A stretch of 64,000 bases of DNA from Cyrtodaria siliqua (GCA_037043455.1 JAWPHD010006771.1:1-64000), one strand, 5' to 3'; shown: positions 22,954 to 31,463, numbered from the stretch's first letter. Numbers and translations are program-made. Notes: a model not told the origin generated them from the letters alone.

Positions 22954-22964
22954 AATGCAAATTC

Positions 22965-23575
22965 CAAACTATGATATGAAAACGGTAATTTTAAACAACT
23001 ATGGAACTTCATGCCAGACTGTTGTTTTAGAATGTTAATTTGTGGTAATTCAGGTTCTGGCAAAACAAACACATTAGTTCACATGTTGCTGAAACCTTTA
23101 GTTTATTACGACAAGATTTATTTGTTTGCTAAAAACTTGGAGCAGACTAAGTATCAGGTCTTGTCGCAAAAACTTGAAAAGATAGCAAAAAAGAATAAAA
23201 TCCCAGTCGAAGACATATTAGAATGTTCAAATGATGAAGTTATCCCTGTGGATACTTTAGATTCAGATAATCAGAAGATAGTCATTTTTGATGATTATGT
23301 TTGTGAACGCAATCAAAACGATATTATTGATTATTTCATCCAGGTAAGGCACAAAACTGTTGCGTGATTTATTTATCTCAATCTTATAACAAAACTCCCA
23401 AAGACATTTTCGGTTGAACTGTTCTCATTACATCTTTTTTGCAACTCCAGTTAATCGTGAGCTTGGTATGCTTTCCAACGAACAAGATGTCAGTAAACAT
23501 CAGTATAAAAAAGCAACTGACAAGCAGTATGACTTTCTGTATCTGGATCGCCCTCAAAAGAAACTTCACTGGTGA
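22965..23575 (+). pseudogene. ATP: FtsK/HerA-type genome-packaging ATPase (A32-like), disrupted
   Basis: Start at 22965 (MQIPNYDMKTVILNNYG). A frameshift near 23007 moves into the frame with Walker A 'GNSGSGKTN' (~23047) and Walker B 'KIVIFDDYV' (~23275-23300). A second shift near 23355 and a third near 23410 lead to the C-terminus, which ends at 23575. Total about 200 codons, the usual size for Polinton ATPases. The enzyme would hydrolyse ATP to drive element DNA into a preformed capsid. All three shifts are next to A or T homopolymers. First gene of the rightward structural block. Confidence 0.92.
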
Positions 23576-23582
23576 AATTTAA

Positions 23583-23587
23583 TCTAA
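23583..23587 (+). promoter_or_regulatory. TCTAA box, fibre-like gene
   Basis: AATCTAATCATATTATATATAATG: 14 nt before the ATG at 23602. The segment 'aatctaatcatattatatat' is identical to that before the PLA2 gene (29099-29115). Confidence 0.6.
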
Positions 23588-23601
23588 TCATATTATATAT
23601 A

Positions 23602-25266
23602 ATGGGACTCTTTAATGATCTTGGTGGGGAAGTTACTACTGGCAGTGTCAGTATTACAAATTTTGGTATTGTGCTGTCTGAGTATGTAAAACAAAAACAT
23701 CTGGTTAATTATCTTAACAAAGGCGAAAACCAAGAAAATGTTTTGAGAAGTGATCTTGACATGAATAAAAATAAAATTATCAATGTTGGCAATCCAGAAA
23801 AGGCAGATGATGCAGCAACAAAGTAATTTACTCAAAGAAGAGTAGCAAGAATCATACGTGATTATAATCTTGATAAAATTCCAGACATGATGAAAGATTC
23901 AACAACAGGTGTTGATGATAAACTAAGTCTGATACAAACAAAGTTACAAGCAAACCGTGCGAAAATGATTGAAATTCAAAACGGATTGAAAGATGAAATA
24001 AAACTTTTGAGTGATGCTTTAAAAGAGTTAGAAAAGAAAGATGTATTGGAAGATAGCGAAAACTACAAGAAATTAAGTGAACAAATAAGAACTGGTGTTC
24101 AAAATATTAATACACGGATCGGAGAAATCAACAAACAAATGGTTGATAACAATGAACTAGAAACTGCTATTGCTGATGCTTCAAAACAAATGAGAACTGC
24201 TTTTACTACTGAAATAACTCAAATTAAAATATTACATGAGCAGACAACCACTAACGTCGACGATATCAGCAAAGAGTTTGAAGATATTAAAAAGAAAATG
24301 GTTGGCAGCAAGACGCTGGAGACTGCTCTGAGCAAACTGATTGACACTGATAAACTTAAGACTGCTATTGATGATGCTTCGAAGCAATTGAAAGCTGCTC
24401 AGGATGAAAGAAGCAAAGTTTTTGACGGTGAAATAGCTTCAATCGAACAGTTTAATCAAAGGTCTGTTAGTCGACACACAGCAATTCTTAGTATAATTGA
24501 TAAGTTGAGAGAAAAAGTAGACTATTTAAGTACTGCTCTGAGCAAACTGATTGACACTGATAAACGTGAGACTGCACTGAGCAAACTGGTTAACACTGAT
24601 AAACTTAACACTGCTATTGATGATGCTTCAAAGCAATTGAAAGCTGCTCAGGATGAAAGAAGTAAAGCTTTTGATGGCGAAATAGCTTCTCTCAAAGAGC
24701 ATAATCAAAAGTCTGATAGTCGGCACACGGCAATTCTTGGTATAATTGATGGGTTGAAAGTAAAAGTAGACTATTTAAGTCGGATTCTGCTTGTTGAATA
24801 TACGATAGATGGAATAAGTATTATAAAAGATCTCGTTAGGATCGGTGGCAGAAATGTAGCAGCGACTTTTGTATCATATCCGACTCAAAAACCACTTGAA
24901 AGAACCCGGCGTGGACCTTCTCTTCTTGGCGCTTTACTTTTACAGCCAATCCACTTATAAAAGGTGAAGAATATTATAAAAAATATTCTACTACGAATGA
25001 ATTACAAATTCTTAAAGAAGGTCGTTAAGTATTTGAAATAGATTTTACTTATACAGATGCAACAAGTTTCGTTGTTTCTTTATCACAGGATAATGTTCCA
25101 AGGATATTTTATCCAATAATAAAAAATAACAAACGAATATTAAACATTTGAATTATATATCAAACCACCATCTGGTATTATTTTCAGAACATACATAAAA
25201 CCCGACACTACAGAAGTTTTCAATTATGAAAAATCAAGTTTGAAAATGTTTTACATACCGGAATGA
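23602..25266 (+). pseudogene. Fibre/tail-spike-like coiled-coil protein, disrupted
   Basis: About 555 codons. The N-terminus (MGLFNDLGGEV) and the 'DLDMNKNKIINVGNPEKADD' segment are reminiscent of phage tail-fibre motifs. A long helical region follows (23890-24790) with heptad spacing and an internal duplication: two ~65-residue units sharing DDASKQLKAAQDERSK and SRHTAIL at ~24320-24540 and ~24575-24790. The C-terminus is beta-rich. This fits a trimeric fibre with shaft and head domains, presumably a vertex or attachment protein (inference). Breaks: TAA 23824-23826, a frameshift near 24885, TGA 24897-24899, TAA 25026-25028 and a frameshift near 25150. Confidence 0.6.
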
Positions 25267-25300
25267 TTAGTATTAACAAAAATTATCCATCCTATATTAT

Positions 25301-26061
25301 ATGGAACAAAAAAGTGTATTATCATCAGACAAAGCGTCAATAATTAATAGCTCAAATACACCGAGTAATTTTACAACTGTATTTGACAGACCATAAATAT
25401 TAGGCAGGAACAAACAGTATGGCATTGGACTTGATAAGATTAATTCCATGACTTACTCATGGTATAATATTAGTGAGGATTTTAATAACAAAGTGATAAG
25501 GTATCACAATGGAACAGATTGGAAAATTATTATTTTTAGAAATGGAAATTACAGTTATGGTGATATTGATAATTACATAAAAGAAGCATTGACTGTAAAC
25601 AATGATTTAACTGATGACACGACTGTCCTATAAAAATTGAGTTTGAGTTATCAAGTTTCAAATGTCTAGTTACCATTAATAATAACGTTGTGCTTGATTT
25701 GAGAGAATCAAACTTTCACACCTTGATCGGGTTTGACAAAGATGCAGTTATTAGAGAAACTAAATTTGGAACTGCAATACCAGACATAACAAATTCTATC
25801 GATACATTGTATATCCACTGTGACTTGATAAGTAATTCTATTGTTGATGGATCCTACGGGGATGTCATTTATGAAATAAGTACAGCTGCTCTTACAGGAG
25901 CGTATCCTTTTGAAAATGAACCGATGATAGTCGGGTTCTGCGAAGTAAACAAAACGATCATTAACAGTATTAATATTTACATAACCGATTTCTCTGGTAA
26001 GATTATTAATCTTAATGGCGTCCACACATCATTTCGATTTGTTTTGAAGGAATTAACGTAA
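25301..26061 (+). pseudogene. Polinton structural candidate (possible minor capsid/penton), disrupted
   Basis: About 253 codons from ATG 25301 (MEQKSVLSSDKASIINSS). A TAA at 25394-25396 and a 1-nt shift near 25630 interrupt it. Motifs 'MTYSWYNISEDFNNK', 'GNYSYGDIDNYIKEAL', 'LRESNFHTLIGFDKD' and 'SIDTLYIHCDLIS' recur, as I remember, in a protein conserved among animal Polintons. Beta-strand-rich composition and position two genes before the MCP would suit the single-jelly-roll penton, but this is an inference. No TCTAA box is visible before it. Confidence 0.55.
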
Positions 26062-26076
26062 CATAAGTTATATGGC

Positions 26077-26471
26077 ATGTTTAAAAAAGTTTATGACACT
26101 AGCACAGGAACATATACTCAAGTTGACCGAGTAACTGGAGCTGGCATATTTGACATTTTTTCAAAAGTCGGATCAAAGATATTCAGTGAGTCTGTGAAAA
26201 CAGCAGGTAAAAAACATTAGAAACTGCTGGTAAACAAATCATAGAGAGCGGGTCTAAAAAACTTGGAGATGAAGTAGGAAAAATGGCTGCTGATAAGTTA
26301 GTTTCAGTTATTAAACCTAAACCAAAAGGTGAGATAATTTTAAAAGAACTTACAAAAGCTGCCACAAAAGATGATGATATAACTGAAGAAGATGTAAATA
26401 CAAAAAATAATAGATTACTTTCCGGAAGGGGAATTCATGCGAGAATTAATCAAATAATTAATAAAAAATAA
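26077..26471 (+). pseudogene. Small Polinton protein preceding MCP, one frameshift
   Basis: ATG 26077 (MFKKVYDTSTGTYTQVDRV), ~130 codons, broken by a 1-nt shift near 26210. The middle is amphipathic (IFDIFSKVGSKIFSESVK); the C-terminus ends in 'LLSGRGIHARINQII'. The N-terminal phrase is one I associate with small Polinton proteins upstream of the capsid gene, but I know no function. Its stop is 19 nt before the MCP ATG. Confidence 0.5.
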
Positions 26472-26476
26472 TCTAA
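26472..26476 (+). promoter_or_regulatory. TCTAA box, MCP gene
   Basis: AATCTAATTACTAGTATATATAG, 16 nt before the ATG at 26493. It lies immediately after the stop of the preceding gene. Confidence 0.55.
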
Positions 26477-26492
26477 TTACTAGTATATATAG

Positions 26493-27747
26493 ATGTTTCG
26501 AAGTAATCAATATAATACTAGATATGAACAAGTACCTATTCAGTTAGATACCCCCATAACACGACCAGGAAATGATACCAGACAAATGAAAAGTGGTTAT
26601 CAGTTTACACTAAATGATAGAAGTTCTTACTTTGATTGGTATAATGCATATTTTGAAATCAGTTTTCAAGTAAAAAAACTTGCTGATGGAGCCAATTTCG
26701 CAGTCGGCGATGAAATTGCTCTGTTTAACAATGCAGCTTCACTGATTGATCAAATGCAAGTAAAGCAAAATGGAAAAATAGTTTACGATGGAAATCATCT
26801 TCACAGATTTGTTAATGTCAAAAGCTTGCTTGAAATTTCTGACGATTATGTAAAGACAACCGGAACAAACGAATACGGCTGCTGCAGAATCTCAAGATGA
26901 TCAAGCTGGTTATAATTCAGGATTTGCGATTCTTCATGCTTTAATCATAACTAATCAAATAGTTGACTCTATAATCCTATTAAACAAATATTCCTTCTTT
27001 GGAGGTTTGGAAACAAACATGCTTCCTCCTAGTCAGATTCAAATCCGCTTACAACTGGCAGATGATAATGTGCTAATTTTCAAAGCTGGTGGCGATGATG
27101 GTCGAGTAGTTATTAATAAATTAGTTTTGTGGATACCCAGAATGATATTTAACTCAGATGGTTTAAGTTATGTAATGACAAATCATATGACATCAACAAG
27201 ATGGACTTATCTTCGTGAAATGATACAAGAAAGCGGAAGTTCTCAACTAACTGAATCTGTATTTAGAATAACGGCTGGTGTTAAAAATTCCAAACATGTA
27301 TTTGTGTATTTGCAAAGGTCAGACAAGAGTTCTTCTCAAACACAAAATCCTCATCTTTTGGATACGTTTAAGGTAAATGCTACTAATACTAATTGCTATT
27401 TACAATCAGCTAGACTGGAAGTTGGAAACGGAGTTTATTATCCAGAAACCGAATATAGTTATGCTAATATCATAAGAATATTCAGAGATGTTATTAATTA
27501 TTCTTACAAGCAAAATGATAAAAACACTGGAACTTTACTCAATGTGAGTAATTTTAAAACTCTTTTCGGAATGATACATTTTGATTTGAGTTACAAGGAA
27601 AATGAAGTCAGTATTGATCCAAAACAACTAAGTTTGAGATATAAGCTAAATATACCTCCGGGGGATCCTTATAAAGTTTATGCTCTGGTTCTCTATGAAG
27701 TAGATGTAGTTATTGATACTGTCGGAAATGAACTCGTTATTGTTTAA
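26493..27747 (+). pseudogene. MCP: Major capsid protein, double-jelly-roll type, one frameshift
   Basis: ~418 codons. 26493-26875 encodes the N-terminal jelly roll (PIQLDTPITRPGNDTRQ, RSSYFDWYNAYFEISFQV, AALFNNAASLIDQMQV-like segment). A single 1-nt shift near 26876 leads into an uninterrupted frame to 27747 containing 'LNKYSFFGGLETNMLPP', 'IRLQLADDNVLIF', 'KHVFVYLQRSDKSS', 'GNGVYYPETEYSYANI' and the C-terminus 'VIDTVGNELVIV'. These match the capsid protein of animal Polintons, a hexon-like trimer that builds an icosahedral shell. It is the least damaged of the large genes: one indel and no nonsense codon. Confidence 0.9.
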
Positions 27748-27752
27748 TCTAA
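27748..27752 (+). promoter_or_regulatory. TCTAA box, pVI/pX-like gene
   Basis: AATCTAACTTATAATATATAT, 14 nt before ATG 27767; begins directly after the MCP stop. Confidence 0.55.
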
Positions 27753-27766
27753 CTTATAATATATAT

Positions 27767-28660
27767 ATGACACGTAAATTATTCAGTAAATTTAACAGAT
27801 GGGCAAAAACAGAGTTTAGCGAGGGCTTATGAGGATAAGAGTGAATTAACACTCAGGTTAAAAAATAACCAACTAACTGGGAATTTTCCTTTGCTACTAA
27901 CAGCTACCCAGATTAACAATATTAACAAAGCTAATCTGATGGGCGGGGATTAGACATACATATATCAAAATCGCAAATGAGATCTCAGTCTAAAAATGGA
28001 GGCTTTTTAGGCGCATTAGCTGGTTTGTTAACTAAAACAATATTACCAACAGTTGCTAGATTTGCTCCAAAGATATAAGGGCCTTTAGCAACAGGGGCAC
28101 TTAGCGGTCTGGCAAGTACTGGAATTGGTAAAATATTTGGAAATGGAATGGTAACTGTTCCTGCTGATAAAAAACAAACACTTTTAAAATCAAATAAATT
28201 AACAGCTGCACAAAAAAATAATAATAGCAAAATCAAAAGGTTGCTGCATTATTAAACTAACAAAAAAAACAACTGCAAGACGTACTGGCAAGTGCTTCTA
28301 GTAATAAAATGGCAACTGTTCCTAAAACGGTAACTGTTCCCAGTAATAACAAACAGCACGACGTAACAGCAACTGTTCCTAGTGATAAAAAACAAACACT
28401 TCTAAAAATCAAAGAAATTAACAGCTGCGCAAAGAAACAAGATAGCAAAGTCAAAAGGTCGCTGCCCTGTTAAACTAACTAAAAAACAACAGCAGGACGG
28501 AGGATTTCTTGGGCTTCTTGCATCATTAGGAATTCCGTTGATCGGATCTCTTATTAGTGGCTTAACTGGAAAAGGTTTGCAAGTAGATAGAAGAGGACAA
28601 GGTTTGCAAGTAGACTCACAAATTAGACCATATAGAAGTATCCCATTTATAAAAAAAAAA
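27767..28660 (+). pseudogene. pVI/pX-like minor virion protein, disrupted with internal duplication
   Basis: ATG 27767. Shifts near 27820 and 27948 and a TAA at 28076-28078. Readable pieces: 'RAYEDKSELTLRLKNNQLTG', 'NFPLLLTATQINNINKA', a hydrophobic Gly-rich segment (GGFLGALAGLLTKTILPTVA), 'GALSGLASTGIGKIFGNG', and finally 'LASLGIPLIGSLISGLTGKG' plus 'LQVDSQIRPYRSIPF'. Such membrane-active, Gly/Leu-rich segments resemble adenovirus pVI/pX-like cement proteins and are typical of Polintons. The segment 28152-28290 is repeated, diverged, at 28372-28500 (both with gcaactgttcct/gtaactgttcct, gataaaaaacaaacactt and aactaa..aaaaaaca), which breaks the frame between them. Confidence 0.6.
28152..28500 (+). 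repeat. Internal ~130-bp duplication in the pVI-like gene
   Basis: Units start at ~28152 and ~28372 (220 bp apart) and share 'ctgttcct..tgataaaaaacaaacactt' through 'aaaaggt(t/c)gctgc'. A third partial match (actgttcctaaaacgg, actgttcccagtaat) lies between. Confidence 0.7.
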
Positions 28661-29099
28661 AAAAAAATTAAAAATGAACCTATATCTAACTTAGATATAA
28701 TAAAATGGGTTAAGCAGCTAGGTATACAGAACTTCAGCGGGATGTACAGCAAAAACAAATTACCGACAAACACTAAATAAACAAAAATGTGGTATTATTA
28801 ATCTTGATGATCATATTGGACCTGGTACACACTAGACTTGTTACTATGATAATTATTACTTCGATCCGTTTGGTCTGAGCCCACCAAAAGTAGTTTTAAC
28901 TTACATACCTGATATAAAATACAACACCATCCAATATCAAGATAAAACAAGTGTCCTGTGCGGATATTTCTGTTTGTACTTTGTCAAAAAGTTGCAAGAA
29001 GGAAATAGTGTGTACGATATTCTTTACAAATTACTAAAACCATACAAACCAATAGAAAATGAACACATTATTAAATCATATTTTGTAAACGAATTTTAA
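28661..29099 (+). pseudogene. PRO: Adenain-type cysteine protease, disrupted at its catalytic His-Trp
   Basis: Maturation protease of the element. 'ISNLDIIKWVKQLGIQNFSG' opens the domain. A 1-nt shift near 28780 enters the frame 'CGIINLDDHIGPGTH', then a TAG stop at 28833-28835 directly after the catalytic His, then 'CYYDNYYFDPFGL' (acidic residue), 'TIQYQDKTSVLCGYFCLYF' (oxyanion Gln and nucleophile Cys), stop at 29097. The His, acidic, Gln and Cys residues of adenovirus-type proteases are all visible. The upstream pVI-like frame runs into it without a clear new ATG, so the start is uncertain. In adenoviruses the cofactor peptide comes from pVI, which may explain the close coupling (inference). 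Confidence 0.85.
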
Positions 29100-29104
29100 T
29101 CTAA
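29100..29104 (+). promoter_or_regulatory. TCTAA box, PLA2-integrase gene
   Basis: AATCTAATCATATTATATATG; the box is 11 nt before ATG 29116 and overlaps the end of the protease gene. Confidence 0.6.
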
Positions 29105-29115
29105 TCATATTATAT

Positions 29116-29634
29116 ATGAGTTATTGCATAAAAGAAAAAAAGGTTACTGAAAATGCTGATCCTAAGTATGTTTTAGCAAAAAATGGTAGGAAAATGTTAA
29201 GAGCAACTTGTGCATCTTGTGGTATTACTAAAACAAAGTTTGTTAAAAACACAGAAGGTGGAAATATTGATATTCATAAAGTTATGCTTCCTCTGTTACC
29301 TAAAAGGGGATTAACACTTCCTGGTTATAAATATTGTGGTCCTGGTAATCCACTTGGTAGTGGAGAACCGGTAAATGAATTAGATGCTGTTTGCAAAGAT
29401 CATGATTATTGTTATGATGAAAATCCTAGTAATAAATCAATGTGCGATAAAAACATGCTTGCTGGTTTGAAATCTAGTAAGTCTAAAACTACTGGAGAAA
29501 AGATTGCTAAGAATTTGATAGTAAAACCAGTTATTAGTACAAAATATAAACTTGGTCTTGGAAACTCAAAAAAACTAGAAAAGGCGTTGAAATGGACTGA
29601 CAAGTTAGCAGATGAACTTCATAAGCCTATATGA
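29116..29634 (+). CDS. Zinc-ribbon plus phospholipase-A2-like protein, possibly N-terminus of the integrase
   Basis: Open for 172 codons. The N-terminus has a Cys motif of the DUF5679 kind (SYCIKEKK...[17 protein letters not shown]). The middle carries a phospholipase-A2-like core: '[20 protein letters not shown]' (calcium-loop-like), then '[15 protein letters not shown]' with the His-Asp dyad. This is the arrangement of the parvovirus VP1-type PLA2 domain known from Polintons, where it is proposed to help cross membranes. The frame ends at a TGA (29632-29634) right after '[10 protein letters not shown]', and the same frame carries straight on into the integrase. A single composite gene split by one nonsense codon is therefore likely, although a separate PLA2-like gene is also known in other Polintons. 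Confidence 0.8.
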   Translation: MSYCIKEKKVTENADPKYVLAKNGRKMLRATCASCGITKTKFVKNTEGGNIDIHKVMLPLLPKRGLTLPGYKYCGPGNPLGSGEPVNELDAVCKDHDYCYDENPSNKSMCDKNMLAGLKSSKSKTTGEKIAKNLIVKPVISTKYKLGLGNSKKLEKALKWTDKLADELHKPI

Positions 29635-30523
29635 AGAAAGTTCACTCAACGCCGTGTGATTGTTAATGAAATTGATAAAATATGGTCTGCTGACTTGGTT
29701 GATATGCAATCGTTTTCAAAGTATAATAAAGGTACTAAATATTTGCTTACTGTTATTGATGTGTTTAGCAAATATGCTTGGGTTGCGCCGGTTCCAAATA
29801 AAACTGGTTTAGAAATTACCAAAGCGTTCCAACAGATAATCAGTACAGAAAGACAATGTAAATTGCTGTGGGTTGACCAGGGTGTGGAGTTTTATAACAT
29901 GACGTTTAAGCAATTTCTTGATGATAATAATATTAAATTGTATCACACGTTTAATTTCGGAAAAGCTGTAGTAACTGAACGATTTAACAGGACATTAAAA
30001 GAAAAGATGTGGAAATATTTTACAGCTAACAAAACAAATACATATTTCACGTGCTACAGATGATGGTTGATAAATACAATAATACAAAACATCGGAGTAT
30101 TAAAATGACGCCGATTGAGGCTAGTGATGAGAAAAATAAAGGAACGGTGTATTTCAACTTGTATGGAAAAATGAGAAGTAATCAAATTAAGCCAAAGTTT
30201 AAAATAGGGGATAATGTTAGAATCAGCAAATATAAAAGAACGTTTGAGAAAGGTTATACCCCAAATTGGACTGAAGAAATATTTGTTGTTGATGAAATTC
30301 AAAACACAAATCCTGTGACGTACAAAATAAAAGATGTAAACAACGAAAACATTGATGGAAGCTTTATGAATTAGAAATGATAAGAGCCGACCAAGAGCTA
30401 TTTAGAATTGAAAAAGTAATACGACGTGATTATAAAAAGAAACAAGCATTGATTAAATGGAAGGGTTACAATGAGGATTTCAATAGTTGGATCCCATTTA
30501 AGGATATTGAAAATATTAAATAA
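29635..30523 (+). pseudogene. INT: Retroviral-type integrase with C-terminal chromodomain, disrupted
   Basis: RNase-H-fold DDE integrase. First Asp in 'IWSADLVDMQSF', second Asp in 'LWVDQGVEFY', Glu in 'VTERFNRTLKEKMW'. 'TKYLLTVIDVFSKYAWV' is the typical strand region. A 1-nt shift near 30048 leads to 'NNTKHRSIKMTPIEAS' and the SH3-like region (FKIGDNVRISKYKRTFEKGY). A second shift near 30365 leads to a chromodomain (RIEKVIRRDYKKKQALIKWK, then a GYNEDFNSW-type segment) ending at 30523. It inserts the element by joining AG/CT ends into target DNA with a 6-bp stagger, consistent with the observed TSD. The chromodomain would read histone marks to choose the target. The reading frame is shared with the PLA2-like ORF upstream. 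Confidence 0.93.
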
Positions 30524-30531
30524 GGGTTTAA
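30524..30531 (+). promoter_or_regulatory. Class I box GGGTTTAA before the coiled-coil gene
   Basis: AAGGGTTTAAAAATAATTAT, ~30 nt before ATG 30560; it resembles the boxes of pPolB and the 71-aa gene rather than the TCTAA class. Confidence 0.4.
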
Positions 30532-30559
30532 AAATAATTATATATAGTATTATTATATA

Positions 30560-30874
30560 ATGGAACAAGAAAGATTAAAAAAGGTTTGCAAAAAACTTAA
30601 CCATTTAAAAGATAAATATAGAAGAGAATTGATGAGAGGTAGGCAACTCAAAGTAGAATATGAAGTAGTTCGTGATGATTGTATGGAAACTAAAGAAAGA
30701 CCACTGCTGGTCGAAATGGATAATTATGAACGCGAGCTGGATAGAAACAGAGAAGAGCTTCTTGAACTGAAATACAAAATAGCAAAGTGTAGAAAAGTAA
30801 AATACTCCATGGTAAAAGATGATATGCAGAGCGATGATGAAGACTACTGCCCGGTTCCGTCTGACTTTGCTTAA
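30560..30874 (+). CDS. Coiled-coil protein (104 aa) ending inside the right TIR
   Basis: Intact ORF. It is highly charged and helical (LKKVCKKLNHLKDKYRRELM; NYERELDRNREELLELKYKI), with an acidic C-terminus (QSDDEDYCPVPSDFA). Its last ~80 bp lie in the TIR (from 30795), so a mirrored truncated copy exists at the left end. No family recognised. Together with the left TIR this shows the TIR boundary has moved into coding sequence, presumably by gene conversion between the ends. The promoter type groups it with the replication genes. Confidence 0.65.
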   Translation: MEQERLKKVCKKLNHLKDKYRRELMRGRQLKVEYEVVRDDCMETKERPLLVEMDNYERELDRNREELLELKYKIAKCRKVKYSMVKDDMQSDDEDYCPVPSDFA

Positions 30875-31129
30875 TGAGTTGCAAATGTTATGTTATTAAA
30901 ATGACAACCGGATTGATTAGTAGCACAGAGAGTGGGGATATCAGCGGAGTTTCTTTTGGAAGGACTGCTCGAGTAGCTAATAGTATGCATCCGAGGCTTC
31001 TGACTCAGGCGTGACTTTATTTAAATAAAGACATGCCTGGCTTCTAGCCTCAGGTGAGCTGTTGTTGTTTCTTGAGTGAATCTTTTCGGGAGGAGAAACT
31101 GCGCCAAAAACCCCATTCTCTATACTACT
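30795..31129. repeat. Polinton right terminal inverted repeat (335 bp)
   Basis: Reverse complement of 15964-16298 with a handful of mismatches and two compensating 1-nt indels. Confidence 0.95.
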
Positions 31130-31135
31130 TATGTA
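31130..31135. repeat. Target-site duplication (right), tatgta
   Basis: Identical to 15958-15963. Confidence 0.95.
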
Positions 31136-31463
31136 TATCAATATATAAAGTGAACATTGTTTTTATTAAATAAAATAATTGTCTTCCTTTGAACATAGAT
31201 CTACATACGAGTATGTAATCTATGGCAAAACCTAAAAATTACTAGAAAAATAAACTTTACTCAACATAAATTACAGCTTAATACTTAATCGCACAATACG
31301 TGGTTGTCAATAACGAGTACACATAAGCGCACAGATCAATGTGCATATAATCACTCACAATCAGCGCGAGTTAGTAAACAGTGGACTATCGACAAAAAAA
31401 CAGAAACAACTTAGCTGTATTATTCCTGCAAATAAATGCATTTGGATTTTTAAACTACAAAAT
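31136..31463. other. Unassigned AT-rich spacer
   Basis: No ORF or repeat recognised between the Polinton and the SINE. Confidence 0.4.

Larger units (their letters stand above)
15964..31129. mobile_element. Full-length Polinton/Maverick, 15166 bp
   Basis: The element starts with AGTAGTATAG and ends with CTATACTACT, carries 335-bp TIRs at both ends, and is flanked by the identical 6-bp duplication tatgta. Inside are the hallmark genes: protein-primed PolB, packaging ATPase, adenain-like protease, double-jelly-roll major capsid protein and retroviral-type integrase with chromodomain. Length, 5'-AG/CT-3' ends and 6-bp TSD are all canonical. The two TIRs differ by only a few substitutions and 1-nt indels over 335 bp, so insertion is relatively young. 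Yet the genes contain roughly 19 frameshifts and 10 nonsense codons, most shifts in homopolymers. Either the copy has decayed or the assembly has residual indel errors. Confidence 0.97.

Noticed and set aside
16431..29634. Reassignment of TAA/TAG to Gln in the element
   Set aside because: Many in-frame stops sit where Gln is plausible, but TGA and Trp-type positions are also hit. Genes end at normal TAA codons, and frameshifts are equally common, so decay or sequence error explains it better.
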